Position numbers and translations under genes: made by a program. From the NCBI RefSeq assembly GCF_018294505.1, contig NC_057812.1, positions 65,956,875-66,020,874 of the forward strand: 64,000 nt of DNA, in the 5' to 3' direction. Of this stretch, positions 36,977-48,330 are shown one piece after another. Source of the stretch: Triticum aestivum (taxonomy: Eukaryota; Streptophyta; Magnoliopsida; Poales; Poaceae). Under the pieces are notes generated by a model. That model saw nothing but the letters and a program-made list of their open reading frames with translations, ran no database searches and was not told where the DNA came from. Each line of letters starts with the position of its first letter. Position 1 is the first letter of the stretch.

Positions 36977-37011
36977 GTGTGGCACACTCCATGTATTTGT
37001 ATCATTTACTA

Positions 37012-37270
37012 TATTTGAACCATGTATTTCGTGATGTTTGGACAACTACATTTGAATTTATTTGATGGCTGGACAGATTGTATCATTTACTCTATTTGAA
37101 CCATGTATTTGTGATGTTTGGACAACTACATTTGAATTTATTTCATGGCGGGACAGATTATATCATTTACTCTATTTGCACCATGTATTTGTGATGTTTC
37201 GACAACTACATTTGAATTTATTTCATGGCTGGACAGATTATATCATTTACTCTATTTGCACCATGAATTT
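37012..37270. repeat. Tandem repeat, about 80-bp unit, 3.2 copies
   Basis: Units start TATTTG(A/C)ACCATG at 37012, 37093, 37173 and 37253 and are about 90% alike. The array lies between the two Harbinger genes, in the presumed intron or leader of the second. Confidence 0.92.
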
Positions 37271-37318
37271 GAAATGCTATAATCCATGTTTTCTCAATCT
37301 CTTGTTGGCTGGACAGAA

Positions 37319-37678
37319 ATGGAGAGTGTTGAAGTCACCGCTGCAAGTGGGAGCTCCGGGAGAGCTGGGATCATTGTATGGACCAATTCGATGACGAAAA
37401 CCATGCTTGGTTTTTTGGCTGGTCTTGTTGCTGATGGGAAGAGAACTTCAAGTGGATTCAGGGATGTGCATCATAGACAATGTGCTGCTGTTTTGAACGA
37501 GCAATTCAAGCTTTCTGTCACCGGAGATCAAGTCAAAAACCATCTCAAGAAGTGGAGGAAGATATGGGGAAGGGTAGCCAACTTGAAGAATTTAAGTGGA
37601 GCTCTATGGGATGAAGACACTTGCACAATTAGGCTCAGCGAGGAGCACTATGCAGGGTTAAGAAAAAGGGATAACTGA
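37319..37678 (+). pseudogene. Harbinger Myb/SANT-like gene, 3' truncated
   Basis: The open frame of 119 codons starts MESVEVTAASG right after a CAG acceptor-like site and contains the Myb/SANT-like fold typical of Harbinger ORF1: an initial Trp in IVWTNSMTKTMLGFL, a middle helix with VLNEQF and a third with NHLKKWRKIW. This protein normally binds DNA and helps transposase enter the nucleus. The family is usually well over 200 aa; here it ends ten residues after LRLSEEHYAG-like text, where the host sequence resumes, so the C-terminal region seems lost. Confidence 0.7.
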
Positions 37679-37811
37679 GCGCCAGTAACTCAATATTGCA
37701 CAACTAAAAAATGTATATATGTTTGAGAATATAAAGGGTTAAGAAAAACAAATATATACAGTAGACCAAAGGTTGATGTACGCTTCTGAGATTCCCTCCT
37801 CTCAAAAAAAA

Positions 37812-38097
37812 CATCCTCTTTGATTAGCAGGATTTCTAAAATGCTGGAATAGAATGGCATGGCATCATCAATACTACAGGATTTCATATATGTTTGATTG
37901 TGCACAGGAAAAACAAAGGATTCTTTACATGAGGTTTGACTGGATAATTTTCTTCCTATGAAATCTAATACAAATGAATCCTAAGAGAAAATTCCAATAG
38001 ATTACAATCCTGTGAATCAAACAAGACACAGGAAAATTTTCTAAGGTTTAGAATCCTCTAAATTTCCTGTAGAAATCCTTTGAACCAAAGAGGCCTC
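37812..38097. mobile_element. Tourist/Harbinger-like MITE
   Basis: The right end ATCCTTTGAACCAAAGAGGCC reversed begins GGCCTCTTTGGTTCAAAGGA, a common grass Tourist-type terminus. The left end CCTCTTTGATTAGCAGGATT is a diverged partner. The target duplication is unclear, so the left border is approximate. Confidence 0.6.
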
Positions 38098-38299
38098 ATA
38101 CCCATGTCATGTTCGCACCTAAAAACATAAGAGTATGGGCCTCATTCAGCAATAAATTTTTAGACTCGGATGCATGCAGTAAATAATCAATTTCTCATCA
38201 AGCCCTAGCAACTTGAAGATCATAAAGCAAGAACAAGGATCGATGCATATGAAACAAATTACGCACAGGAGGGGTTGTTGGGATCTGACCAAAGCATGC

Positions 38300-39230
38300 G
38301 AGCTCATTTGCCAGTGAGCCGTCCTTGTGAGACTTTGATTAGCTGGTGAGAACATGACAGACTGAGGATGCCTCAGCAGTCCTATCTGCACGGGCACACT
38401 TTTTGAGTAAGAGAGCAAAGACAGTAGCATGTGGTTTATTAGGGCTGGCCGGCTGGAGTACTTTGTTTAGATACTTTATTGCTAAGACTATTAATGGTTG
38501 CATATTGGAGCTAATCCCATCATAAGTAACAACTGAGCCTCTAATGGTGATTCTACTCATTTCCAGTTTCTGGTATTACCAAACTATCACTTCTTCATCA
38601 AGAAAGAAACTGTTTAACTCTCCTCTTTCTTTTCAGTTTTCACATCACCACAAATAATTAGGTATCCTACCTCGAAAAAGAAAATAAGTATCCAAGCTTT
38701 GCAGAGTTCACCTGTCCATGCTCACAACCCAGTTTTATAGAATAAACTCTAACTTTGTTGGTTTCCGGCTCACGACGCCTTTGAACTGTAATTTATGCAC
38801 TTTCATTTTGAAGTGTATAAATGGTTGGAGAAACAAACTGACATAAACACGACAAACTCAGTTTCACACAAAAAATATAAAGCAGCTAGTACCAAGTAGT
38901 ATGAGGTGTGAACTTACGTTGCAAGAAACCGGATATGGAATAATGATCGTATATCGAAGATGCGTGTGGAGAGCAAACAAAGCGTATTAAAATGCACGCC
39001 ATGCTACCTGAGCATGTAATTCCTTCCATACAAAGCAAGGGTCTTGTAATTGCTTCCATTAGTATCACTTAAAGATCATGTTTTAGAATTGACGGATCAA
39101 GATGCCACGAAGGGCCCTACCACATGCAAACAGAAAATGCAAAGCAAATCAGTAAAATATGTAAAAGGAATGGCACGCAGGTATTTCTCAAGTAAGGAAA
39201 TAGGAGAACTAAGTCGCCTAATGTAACAAC
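38300..39230 (-). repeat. NLR-upstream block, copy B
   Basis: It is colinear with 33959-34860, including GAGAACATGACAGACTGAGG at 38347 and the minus-strand donor context near 38910-38927. It differs by small indels, e.g. about 14 bp extra (AATAATGATCGTAT) near 38939. No open coding frame. Confidence 0.8.
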
Positions 39231-40101
39231 TGGATGGAAAATCATCATTGAAGCTAGAACCAGACCAGTGTTTGCGTAATGCTGTAATAAGGGAATAGGC
39301 ACTGTTTGTTGAAACATGAAGTTTCTCCGTATCCTCAATGTGGGCATTCGCGATTTCCTCCTGTGATTTACAGTACTAGTATGGTATGCATAACTTGGGT
39401 GTCCGTTGTTGTTCCTGGCCCAAGAATGTGATACCTCCACCATATTGTTAGCTAGCATGTGGCATTCATCTATACTAGAAGGACATAAGACCCACAAAAG
39501 GTAATCCATGCCCTCTGAGCAAGACTGTTATCACTTACTGATTCAGCAGTTTTCTCAGATAATATTTCTGATAAATAACCTCGTGAACTTTCCTGACGAG
39601 AAAGTAAAGCAGTAGCGAAACTTAACCAGAAAGGGAAATTTGTAACCATTGACCTGCAGCACCACAAAGCAGGAGCAATTAGCTATGTGTTGGACATGAT
39701 GCTAAAAATCTTGGCATTTTAATAAGCATACCAAGCAGAACTATATTTGAAGATGACCGACCCCTTTGATGGTCGTGATTGTATGTTTTCCATGAAGATT
39801 TACCGATTCTGTTGCGAAACAAACCATACCTTATATGTAAGAAACAACATCCCAAAATTCTTCTGCATGGTATGGGTGCGGTTATTATGGCAAGTAAGTC
39901 ACTTTGTTGGCTTGGAAAATAAGCATGTGTAAAGGGAAATTTCTTCTGCATGGTATGGGTCCAGTTATTATGGCAATTAAGCCCCTTAGTTGGCTTGGAA
40001 AATAAGCATGCGTAAAGGGAAATTTATGTGCCAGCTCCATTGATATTCCCCCATCCCATAGGCTCAAGAAAAATATCTATTGATACTGATGATAACCCTG
40101 C
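39231..40101. other. Intergenic DNA with an 83-bp tandem duplication
   Basis: No gene recognised. Bases 39860-39942 and 39943-40025 are direct copies (about 90% alike). The rest resembles the interior of the repeated upstream block. Confidence 0.6.
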
Positions 40102-40161
40102 TAACTCCGCCTATGTTGTCTCAACATAGCCGGTCCCAAGCCCGGGAAAAGGAGGAGGGTT

Positions 40162-41361
40162 GTGATAGGCTTGGCGAGCCAACGTAAAAACTCAGCCACA
40201 CCTATGGAGATGAAACCCAAAAGATTTTCATTGGGGCGTAACCCTCTTAGCGACGCGCCACATCGGAACCCGGGTGTGGTGGAAAATGGGCAAGGGCCGG
40301 GCCGTCACCCCCCAGGTGGCGCGCCGTATCTTGATCCTTATACGGTGGCAAGTGAGCGAGGATCGGGTCGTCGCATCCTTAGTGGCGCGCTACATCGGCG
40401 CCCGGATGTAGTGGAAAATAAGCAAGGGTCTTCACATTTGACTCGACGAGTGCGAAGGGTAAGGAAGCTAGCCGAGCCTAGGAGGATTCGCTTAGGTAGC
40501 TGGAACGTAGGGTCTCTGACAGGGAAGCTTCGGGAGCTAGTTGATGCAGCGGTGAGGAGAGGTGTTGATATCTTTTGCGTCCAAGAAACCAAATGGAGAG
40601 GACAGAAGGCAAAGGAGGTGGAGGATACCGGCTTCAAGCTGTGGTACACGGGGACGGCTGCAAAGAGAAATGGCGTTGGCATCTTGATCAACAAGAGCCT
40701 CAAGTATGGAGTGGTAGACGTCAAGAGACGTGGGGACCGGATTATCCTGGTCAAGCTGGTAGTTGAGGACTTGGTTCTCAATGTTATCAGCGCGTATGCC
40801 CCGCAAGTAGGCCACAATGAGAACACCAAGAGGGAGTTCTGGGAAGGCATGGACGACATGGTTAGGAGTGTACCGATTGGTGAGAAGCTCTTCATAGGAG
40901 GAGACCTCAATGGCCACGTGGGTACATCTAACACAGGTTTCGAAGGGGCGCATGGGGGCTTTGGCTATGGCATCAGGAATCAAGAAGCAGAAGATGTCTT
41001 AAGCTTTGCTCTAGCCTACAACATGATTGTAGCTAACACCCTCTTTAGAAAGAGAGAATCACATCTGGTGACTTTTAGTAGTGGCCAACACTCTAGCCAG
41101 ATTGATTTCATCCTCTCGAGAAGAGAAGATAGGCGTGCGTGCCTAGACTGTAAGGTGATACCTGGAGAGAGTGTTGTACCCCAGCATAAGCTGGTGGTTG
41201 TTGACTTCCGCTTTCGGATTCGTGTCCAGCGGGATAAGCGTGCCAAAGTCGCTAGAACGAAGTGGTGGAAGCTCAAGGGGGAGGTAGCTCAGGCGTTCAA
41301 GGAGAGGGTCATTAAGGAGGGCCCTTGGGAGGAGCAGGGGATGTGGACAATGTGTGGATGA
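40162..41361 (+). pseudogene. RTE endonuclease part of the polyprotein
   Basis: Residues about 110-340 form an exonuclease-endonuclease-phosphatase domain that nicks target DNA: RLGSWNVGSLTGK, FCVQETKW (catalytic Glu), SAYAPQ, GGDLNGHVG and SQIDFIL, followed by the usual late VPQHKLVVVDF with the catalytic His. The N-terminal 100 residues are basic and of unknown role. The frame stops at 41361, while the rest of the polyprotein continues in another frame that overlaps from about 41325. RTE elements usually carry one long frame, so a small indel near 41325-41345 is the simplest reading. Confidence 0.85.
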
Positions 41362-43295
41362 AGATGGCGACTTGCATTCGTAAGGTGGCCTCGGAGGAGT
41401 TTGGAGTGTCCAGGGGAAGGAGAAGCGAAGATAAGGATACCTGGTGGTGGAATGATGATGTCCAGAAGGCGATTAAAGAGAAGAAAGATTGCTTCAGACG
41501 CCTATACCTGGACAGGAGTGCAGACAACATAGAGAAGTACAAGATGGCGAAGAAGGCTGCAAAGCGAGCTGTTGGTGAAGCAAGGGGTCGGGCATATGAG
41601 GACCTCTACCAACGGTTAGGCATGAAGGAAGGCGAAAGGGACATCTATAAGATGGCCAAGATCCGAGAGAGGAAGACGAGGGATATTGGCCAAGTCAAAT
41701 GCATCAAGGACGGAGCAGGCCAACTCTTGGTGAAGGACGAGGAGATTAAGCATAGATGGCGGGAGTACTTCGACAAGCTGTTCAATGGGGAGAATGAGAG
41801 TTCTACCATTGAACTGGACGACTCCTTTGATGAGACCAGCATGCGTTTTGTGCGGCGAATCCAGGAGTCTGAGGTTAAGGAGGCTTTAAAAAGGATGAAA
41901 GGAGGCAAGGCGATGGGCCCTGATTGTATCCCCATTGAGGTGTGGAAAGGTCTCGGGGACATAGCGATAGTATGGCTAACCAAGCTTTTCAACCTCATTT
42001 TTCGGGCAAACAAGATGCCAGAAGAATGGAGACGGAGTATATTAGTACCAATCTTCAAGAACAAGGGGGATGTTCAGAGTTGTACTAATTACCGTGGAAT
42101 TAAGCTGATGAGCCATACAATGAAGCTATGGGAGAGAGTCATTGAGCACCGCTTAAGAAGAATGACAAGCGTGACCAAAAATCAGTTTGGTTTCATGCCT
42201 GGGAGGTCGACCATGGAAGCCATTTTCTTGGTACGACAACTTATGGAGAGATATAGGGAGCAAAAGAAGGACTTGCATATGGTGTTCATTGACTTGGAGA
42301 AGGCCTATGATAAGATACCGCGGAATGTCATGTGGTGGGCCTTGGAGAAACACAAAGTCCCAGCAAAGTACATTACCCTCATCAAGGACATGTACGATAA
42401 TGTTGTGACAAGTGTTCGAACAAGTGATGTCGACACCGATGACTTCCCGATTAAGATAGGACTGCATCAGGGGTCAGCTTTGAGCCCTTATCTTTTTGCA
42501 TTGGTGATGGATGAGGTCACAAGGGATATACAAGGAGATATCCCATGGTGTATGCTCTTTGCGGATGATGTGGTGCTAGTTGACGATAGTCGGACGGGGG
42601 TAAATAGGAAGTTAGAGTTATGGAGACAAACCTTGGAATCGAAAGGGTTTAGGCTTAGTAGAACTAAAACCGAGTACATGATGTGCGGTTTCAGTACTAC
42701 TAGGTGTGAGGAGGAGGAGGTTAGCCTTGATGGCCAGGTGGTACCTCGGAAGGACACCTTTCGGTATTTGGGGTCAATGTTGCAGGAGGATGGGGGTATT
42801 GATGAAGATGTGAACCATCGAATCAAAGCCGGATGGATGAAGTGGCACCAAGCTTCTGGCATTCTCTATGACAAGAGAGTGCCACAAAAGCTAAAAGGCA
42901 AGTTCTACAGGACGGCGGTTCGACCCGCAATGTTGTATGGCGCGGAGTGTTGGCCGACTAAAAGGCGACATGTTCAACAGTTAGGTGTGGCGGAGATGCG
43001 TATGTTGAGATGGATGTGTGGCCACACGAGGAAGGATCGAGTCCGGAATGATGATATAGGAGATAGAGTTGGGGTGGCACCGATTGAAGAGAAGCTTGTC
43101 CAACATCGTCTGAGATGGTTTGGGCATATTCAGCGTATGCCTCCAGAAGCTCCAGTGCATAGCGGACGGCTAAAGCGTGCGGAGAATGTCAAGAGAGGGC
43201 GGGGTAGACCGAATTTGACATGGAAGGAGTCCGTTAAGAGAGACCTGAAGGATTGGAGTATCACCAAAGAGCTAGCTATGGACAGGGGTGCGTGA
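41325..43295 (+). pseudogene. RTE reverse transcriptase part of the polyprotein
   Basis: Copies element RNA into DNA at the nicked target. The palm has MVFIDLEKAYDKIPR (first catalytic Asp), LHQGSALSPYLF and CMLFADDVVLV (the F-A-D-D catalytic pair). QFGFMPGRSTMEAIF comes before and KTEYMMCGF after. The C-terminal thumb region carries the conserved WFGHIQRMP and RGRPNLTW. The first Met at 41325 is only the first ATG in this frame, because the true N-terminus is the endonuclease frame. The frame ends at TGA 43293-43295 after MDRGA, directly before TAG; a Trp codon is likely there in intact relatives, so about ten residues may be lost. Confidence 0.88.
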
Positions 43296-43689
43296 TAGCT
43301 TGCTATCCATGTGCCAGAGCCATGAGTTGGTTGCGAGATCTTATGGGTTTCACCTCTAGCCTACCCCAACTTGTTTGGGATTAAAGGCTTTGTTGTTGTT
43401 GTTGTTGTTGTACTGATGATAACCCTGCGTGCACAAGTCCTAGCACAGAACCCATACCCCTGCATACATAAACGATATGCCTGAGAAAAAATTACAAGGT
43501 GAAGTCATTCAACAACGCCCAGAATGCATAATGCAATGCGACAATATGCAGAACCGTGTGCATCCATAATAGTGATGTGGGGTATGCTACAGAAGATCAA
43601 AATAATTAAGTCTCTGATTAATACATTCCCTACTTACAGAAGATTAAATAACTAACAGAAGATGTAATTTCGAATAATACAAAGAATGC

Positions 43690-44420
43690 AGCCATTAATT
43701 GAGCTTTTAGGCATTTGAATCCAAGCCCTGCATACTTCACTTAGACATGCCAAATTTTCTGAAATGAATCCCACTTGTTGGTTTCAGGCTCGAGACACAA
43801 CACCTTTGATTGTACTTTGTACTCCTTTAATTGCAAGTGAAGTGAAAAATATGATTGGAGAAACCAGATGATTGACATAAACACGAGAAACCAAGAGTCA
43901 CAAAAAAATATAGAGCAGCTTGTACCACTATTATGTGTTGTGAACTTACGTCGCAAGCAAACAGATCTGGAATAATGATCGCATCTCCAAGAACGCAGGT
44001 GGGGAGCAAACTAAGAATGCCAACCACACACCATGCTACCTGATCATGTAATTCTTTTGTCAGACAAAACAAGGTCCTTGTAATTACTTCCCGTAGCATC
44101 ACTGAAGTCATGGTTTAGATTTGATGGATCAAGGTGCCACAAAAGGGCCCTGCCACACACAGACAAAAACTGCAAAGCAAATCAGTGAAATATGTACAAG
44201 AAATGGCACGCAGACTTTTCTCAAGTCAGGCAACATGAGAATCATCACACAATGCAAGCACAAATAAGGGTAGGTAACAGAGTACCAACAACTCAGTATT
44301 TTACTACTCACAAAATAGTAAAAGGTTTTGAGAAGAGAGGGTTAACAAACAAATACACATATACAGTAGGCCCGAGACCAAAAGATCAATGTAACATTTC
44401 CAGGATTATCGTTGTGCATT
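43690..44420 (-). repeat. NLR-upstream block, copy C
   Basis: A more diverged copy of the 34-kb and 38-kb blocks, with TGAACTTACGTCGCAAG near 43944-43960 preserving the minus-strand donor context (CTTGCGACGTAAGTTCA). The stretch 44286-44390 matches 37684-37790 beside the Harbinger element. No coding frame. Confidence 0.7.
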
Positions 44421-44639
44421 AACATGTACTATTGCCATATTTTCCCATATCATGTCCGCAGCCAAAACATTATTAGAGTCTAGAAGACAGCACAAGTGCA
44501 CAACATTGACGAATATTGCACTACATCCTTAAATTCCATTAGCTATAGGTCATGAATGCTACTACTACTTTGGCCTATGTAAAACTGTCCAAAGCATACC
44601 TGCTTGAGTATGAGCCATCACTGGGAATCACTTGATAAG

Positions 44640-45490
44640 ATAGATGTGCCGTTACATTACATCCACAGCAACTGTACCCTTTTCATAAATGGTTTCTCCA
44701 TCTTCCTCTGTAATATGGCAAAGGAAAGAGGCACACTGGTAACGAGGGGATAACAGCGCCGTTTTCGCAACAGCGTGCAACAGATCATAGGAATGCCCCG
44801 CCACTGCCCACTGCACAAGAAAGAAACATCACAAAACATCAACAGTAACGCAGGAAAAATAGCATACTGTTAGCTCACAGACTGATGGGGCAAACAGAAT
44901 TTTGAGGCAAACACTGAACCGCAGAGAGTTGAACGGGTAATACCACCGCACCACATTTAATTTCGATTATCACTGACAGCATTGGCACAACTAAGCGGCC
45001 TAATAACTGCATCCAGTTCGGAGAGAACACGATCCCCCAATTTCAATTTCTCGACGAGGACGGGCACACGAGCGGACCACCAGCTCGCGGCGAGGGCGGA
45101 GCTCCCGACGCATAGCGTATCGGCGCCGCCTGCGGATGGTCGAAGCACGCGAGGGAGATCGCGGCGTCGAGGACCCTGGAGGCGGAGGCGGCGGCGCTGG
45201 GGTTGAGGGATGAGGTGGAGGCACAGAGTGGGTCGCCGGCCGGGGATATGGGGTGGAGAGGCAGAGGCGGGGGGGCTACCTCGGCGAGCAGGTGGGTGGG
45301 GCCGTCTAGGGGAGGAGGCACCATTTTTTGGGGGGGGGGGGGGGGGGGGGGGCGGGAGATGTGGGGGTTTGCCGCCGCGACGGCGACGGCGACGGCGAGG
45401 GTTTTTTTTTTTTTTTTTGCGTGGCTTCTGTGCTTTCGCTGGGAATGGGCTAATATGAAGATCTGGGGCAGTGAGCAAACGCGTACCCCC
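44640..45490 (-). pseudogene. GC-rich first-exon-like block, copy 1
   Basis: On the minus strand a Pro/Ala-rich open frame starts MVPPPLDGPTHLLAEV near 45323 and leads into LCVGSSALAASWWSARVPVLV and LKLGDRVLSELDAV in a second frame, so the frame is broken. Downstream at about 44810, TTTCTTGTGCAG looks like an acceptor for a further exon. A second copy lies at 46340-46990. I do not recognise the protein. A G23-24 run (about 45327-45350) and a T16-17 run (about 45402-45418) sit in this copy only. It may be the 5' exon of a transcript running toward the NLR. Confidence 0.45.
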
Positions 45491-45652
45491 CACGGACTGT
45501 GGGCTGGTCTAGTATGGGGGCGCGGTCCGAAAATGCCTTTTGGAGCTCGGCCTCCATGGAAGCCGGTTTTTAAAAAACACAAAATTCATGAAAATTCATA
45601 TTTTTACAATTCAAAAAAATCTGAAAAAATTACAGATATACATGGAGGCATA

Positions 45653-45889
45653 CTCCCTCCCTCCATCTATATAGGGCCTAATGCGTTTTTCGAGGCTAAC
45701 TTTGACCAAATGTTAGAGCAATAATATATGACATGCAACTTACACAAAGCACACCGTTAAATTCGTGTGTGAAAGGAGCTTCCAATGATATAATTTTCAC
45801 ATTGTGCATGTCATGTACTATTAATCTTGTCAATAGTCAAAGATGGTCTTAAAAAACGCATTAGGCCCTATATAGATGGAAGGAGGGAG
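45653..45889. mobile_element. Stowaway MITE
   Basis: Inverted ends CTCCCTCCCTCCATCTATAT and its near-complement ending GGAGGGAG, TA on both sides (45651-45652 and 45890-45891), 237 bp. The long TIR includes CTATATAGGGCCTAATGCGT. Confidence 0.93.
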
Positions 45890-46339
45890 TAACACACATG
45901 TGCGTAAATTTTTAGGACGAAATACGTTAAAATGAAGGCTGCGCAAAAAAGACAAATCTGAGGCTTTTTAACACATGTTACTATTCATCCTCAAAGTTCA
46001 GAAATTTGTCTCTTTTGTGTAGGTCGCATTTCAAAGTATTTCATCTTGAATTTTTACATGCACATACATTTCATCCGTGTATAGTTGCATATTTATTTTC
46101 AGAATTTTTTTAAGTCAAAAAGTTTGAATTTTGAATTTTTCAAAAATAAAGGGCTCCATGGTGCTCGGTCACCAAAACGCCCTACTCGGCGTGGTCGCCT
46201 GTTTATTTTTTTTCATTCTTTTTTCCCTTTTTTATTTTATCTTTTCATTTCCTTTTTAGATTTTCATTTTTTTGTTAATTTAAAAATCTTGAATTTAAAA
46301 AATGTTCGTAAATTTAAAAAATAAAAAATCAACCAATAA

Positions 46340-46990
46340 GCGGCATTTTGAGGCAAGCACTGAACTGCAGAGAGTTGAACGGGTAATACCGCCGCACCGC
46401 ATTTGATTTCGTTTAGCACTGGCAGCATTGGCATGGCCTTGCCTCAAACGAAGCGGCCTAACTGCATCCAGTTCGGAGAGAACACGGTCACCCAATTTCA
46501 ACTTCTAGACGAGGACAGGCACAGAAGCGGTCAGGCTCGCGGCGATGGCGGAGCTCCCGACGCATAGCGTATCAGCGCCGCCTGCGGTCGGTCGAAGCAC
46601 AAGAGAGGGATCGCGGCGTCGGGGACCCTGGAGGCGGAGGCGGCGGCGCAGGGGTTGAGGGATGACGCCAGGATGTGGTGGAGGTAGAGAGTGGGTCGCC
46701 GGCGGGGGAGAAGGGGTGGAGAGGCGGGAGGCTACATCGGGGAGCAGGTGGGTGGGGTCGCCTAGGGGAGGAGGCGCCATTTTTGGGAGGCGGGAGATGT
46801 GGGGTTTGCCGCCGCGACGGCAACGGCGACGGCGAGTTTTTTTTTTCTTTCAGCGTGCGTAAGTTTGGGAGGGGACAGGTGGGCTTCTGTGCTCTCGCTG
46901 GGAATGGGCTGATATGAAGATCTGGGGCAGTAAGCAAACGCGTATCCCCCGCGGACTGTGGGCTGGCCCAGTGCGGCGGCGCGGGAGCCT
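46340..46990 (-). pseudogene. GC-rich first-exon-like block, copy 2
   Basis: A direct duplicate of 44930-45490, about 1.4 kb away. The minus-strand frame starts MAPPPLGDPTHLLPDVASRL near 46777 and stops at TAG near 46506 after AIAASLTASVPVLV, just where copy 1 continues with LKLGDRVLSELDAV. Comparing the copies shows that both frames are broken differently. The protein is not recognised. Confidence 0.5.
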
Positions 46991-46999
46991 GTTTTCTTT

Positions 47000-48330
47000 T
47001 TAATTCTTTTTCCCGTTCTTTGATTTTTATTTTTCATTTCCTTTTTCGATTTTTTTATTTGAAAAATGTTCCTAAATTTTAAAAAAATATCATAAATATC
47101 ATTAATACCAAAAACTTTGGTGAATTCATAAAAATGTTAATGAACTTGAGAAAAAATCATGAATAAATGAAATATTCACGAATACGAAAACTGTTCATGA
47201 AGAAAAAAAACTGACGACCTGGCCTTGTACAACATGGGCGTGTCTGTATTTCGCTTATAGCGAGACAGACGCTCGCATCACCTCAAGGGAGATTCTAGTG
47301 GGTCAGGCATATGTTTATGTTTAGAAATAGAAATCAACAGAGGGAGGCGTCTTGCAAGATTATGTTGTACTCTCTCTGTAAAAAAAATATAAGAGCGTTT
47401 AGATCACTAGTGTAGTAATCTAAATGCTCTATACATTGATAACATGCCGAGCACCCAACTAAATGACATGCTCCAATAGTAAAATCTTAAATTGAATCCA
47501 GAATATATAAGGCTAACGAAAATCTGCGAAAGCAACATGAATCAGTTCAAGTATTACTCTAATGCTACGGGCAATGGCTAATAATAGATTAGAGGAATAG
47601 ATTGTTGGAAGGGAAAGTTAATTAAAGTCTGATGCATCAGGAAGAATTATAAAAGTCAGCACTGACATAAGTGACTCTGCACACAGTTGTCATATTAAAG
47701 CTAATCTTCAGTTCAATTATCAAAGGGATAGAAAATAAACGGTGTGGATTTGACGATATATTGCTAATATATCTCAGCTGTGGAGATTTAATTTGATTTA
47801 ATTTGCCTTGTGAGGATTGGCTGAGCATGTTTTCGCTGCTTGTGTGGTGGAGTAGTGTAGTCTCTGAATTATTAGTTCTTATTGTTGCCTGTCGGGCACT
47901 GGAAAATTATCTATTTTACAAGTTATTAATAAGAGACTTAGAATAATATAAAGAATAGATCCGTCTGTAAATACTACTAGATGATTTGGCGCATTATCTA
48001 TTTTGCAGGACAAGAGAAAGAGAGTCTAAGCCATGAATATTGCTACAAGATGTGCAATTATTCCTCAAGAAATTCAAAACATAGAGAACAGTAGACAGGA
48101 AAGAAAGAGTCAAAGCCATGAATCGTTGCAAGATTTGTATCCATTCCTGAGGAAATTCGAAATATAGAGAACAATAGGCTCAAACTAGAGCAAATCATTG
48201 GTGTCTACTTTATGAGACGAGAAAGAAAGAGCCAACGCCATGGATCGCTACAAGATATGCAGCCGTTCCTCAGGAAATTCAAAATATAGAAAACAATAGG
48301 CTCGGATATCATCTCCGAGCCAGGGCGGCC
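47000..48330. other. Intergenic DNA with a decayed Stowaway and a short tandem array
   Basis: Bases 47370-47452 resemble half of a Stowaway element (CTCTCTCTGTAAAAAAAATA at the left, AATGCTCTATA at the right). Bases 48010-48300 hold three direct repeats of about 85-100 bp, each with AGAAAGAGNCNAAGCCATGAAT-like and GAAATTCNAAAATATAGA-like text. No gene seen. Confidence 0.55.

Larger units (their letters stand above)
34863..37683 (+). mobile_element. PIF/Harbinger transposon, right side truncated
   Basis: The left end GGGTGTGTTTGGTTGATG is preceded by CTA. The element carries a three-exon transposase and a Myb/SANT-like second gene in the same orientation, the usual two-gene plan of this superfamily. 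No matching right terminus is found. From about 37684 the sequence resembles the host block again (compare 44290-44390), so the right end appears deleted, probably within the second gene. Confidence 0.8.
40102..43410 (+). mobile_element. RTE-type non-LTR retrotransposon, apparently full length
   Basis: The element runs from 40102 to a (TTG)n tail ending at 43410 and is flanked by an exact 18-bp duplication TACTGATGATAACCCTGC (40084-40101 and 43411-43428). A microsatellite tail instead of poly(A), and an apurinic endonuclease fused to RT, are typical of the RTE clade. Coding frames cover almost all of it. The perfect duplication points to a fairly recent insertion. Confidence 0.93.

Noticed and set aside
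40338..40934. A 198-codon minus-strand frame
   Set aside because: Antisense to the RTE endonuclease, which has clear catalytic motifs on the plus strand.
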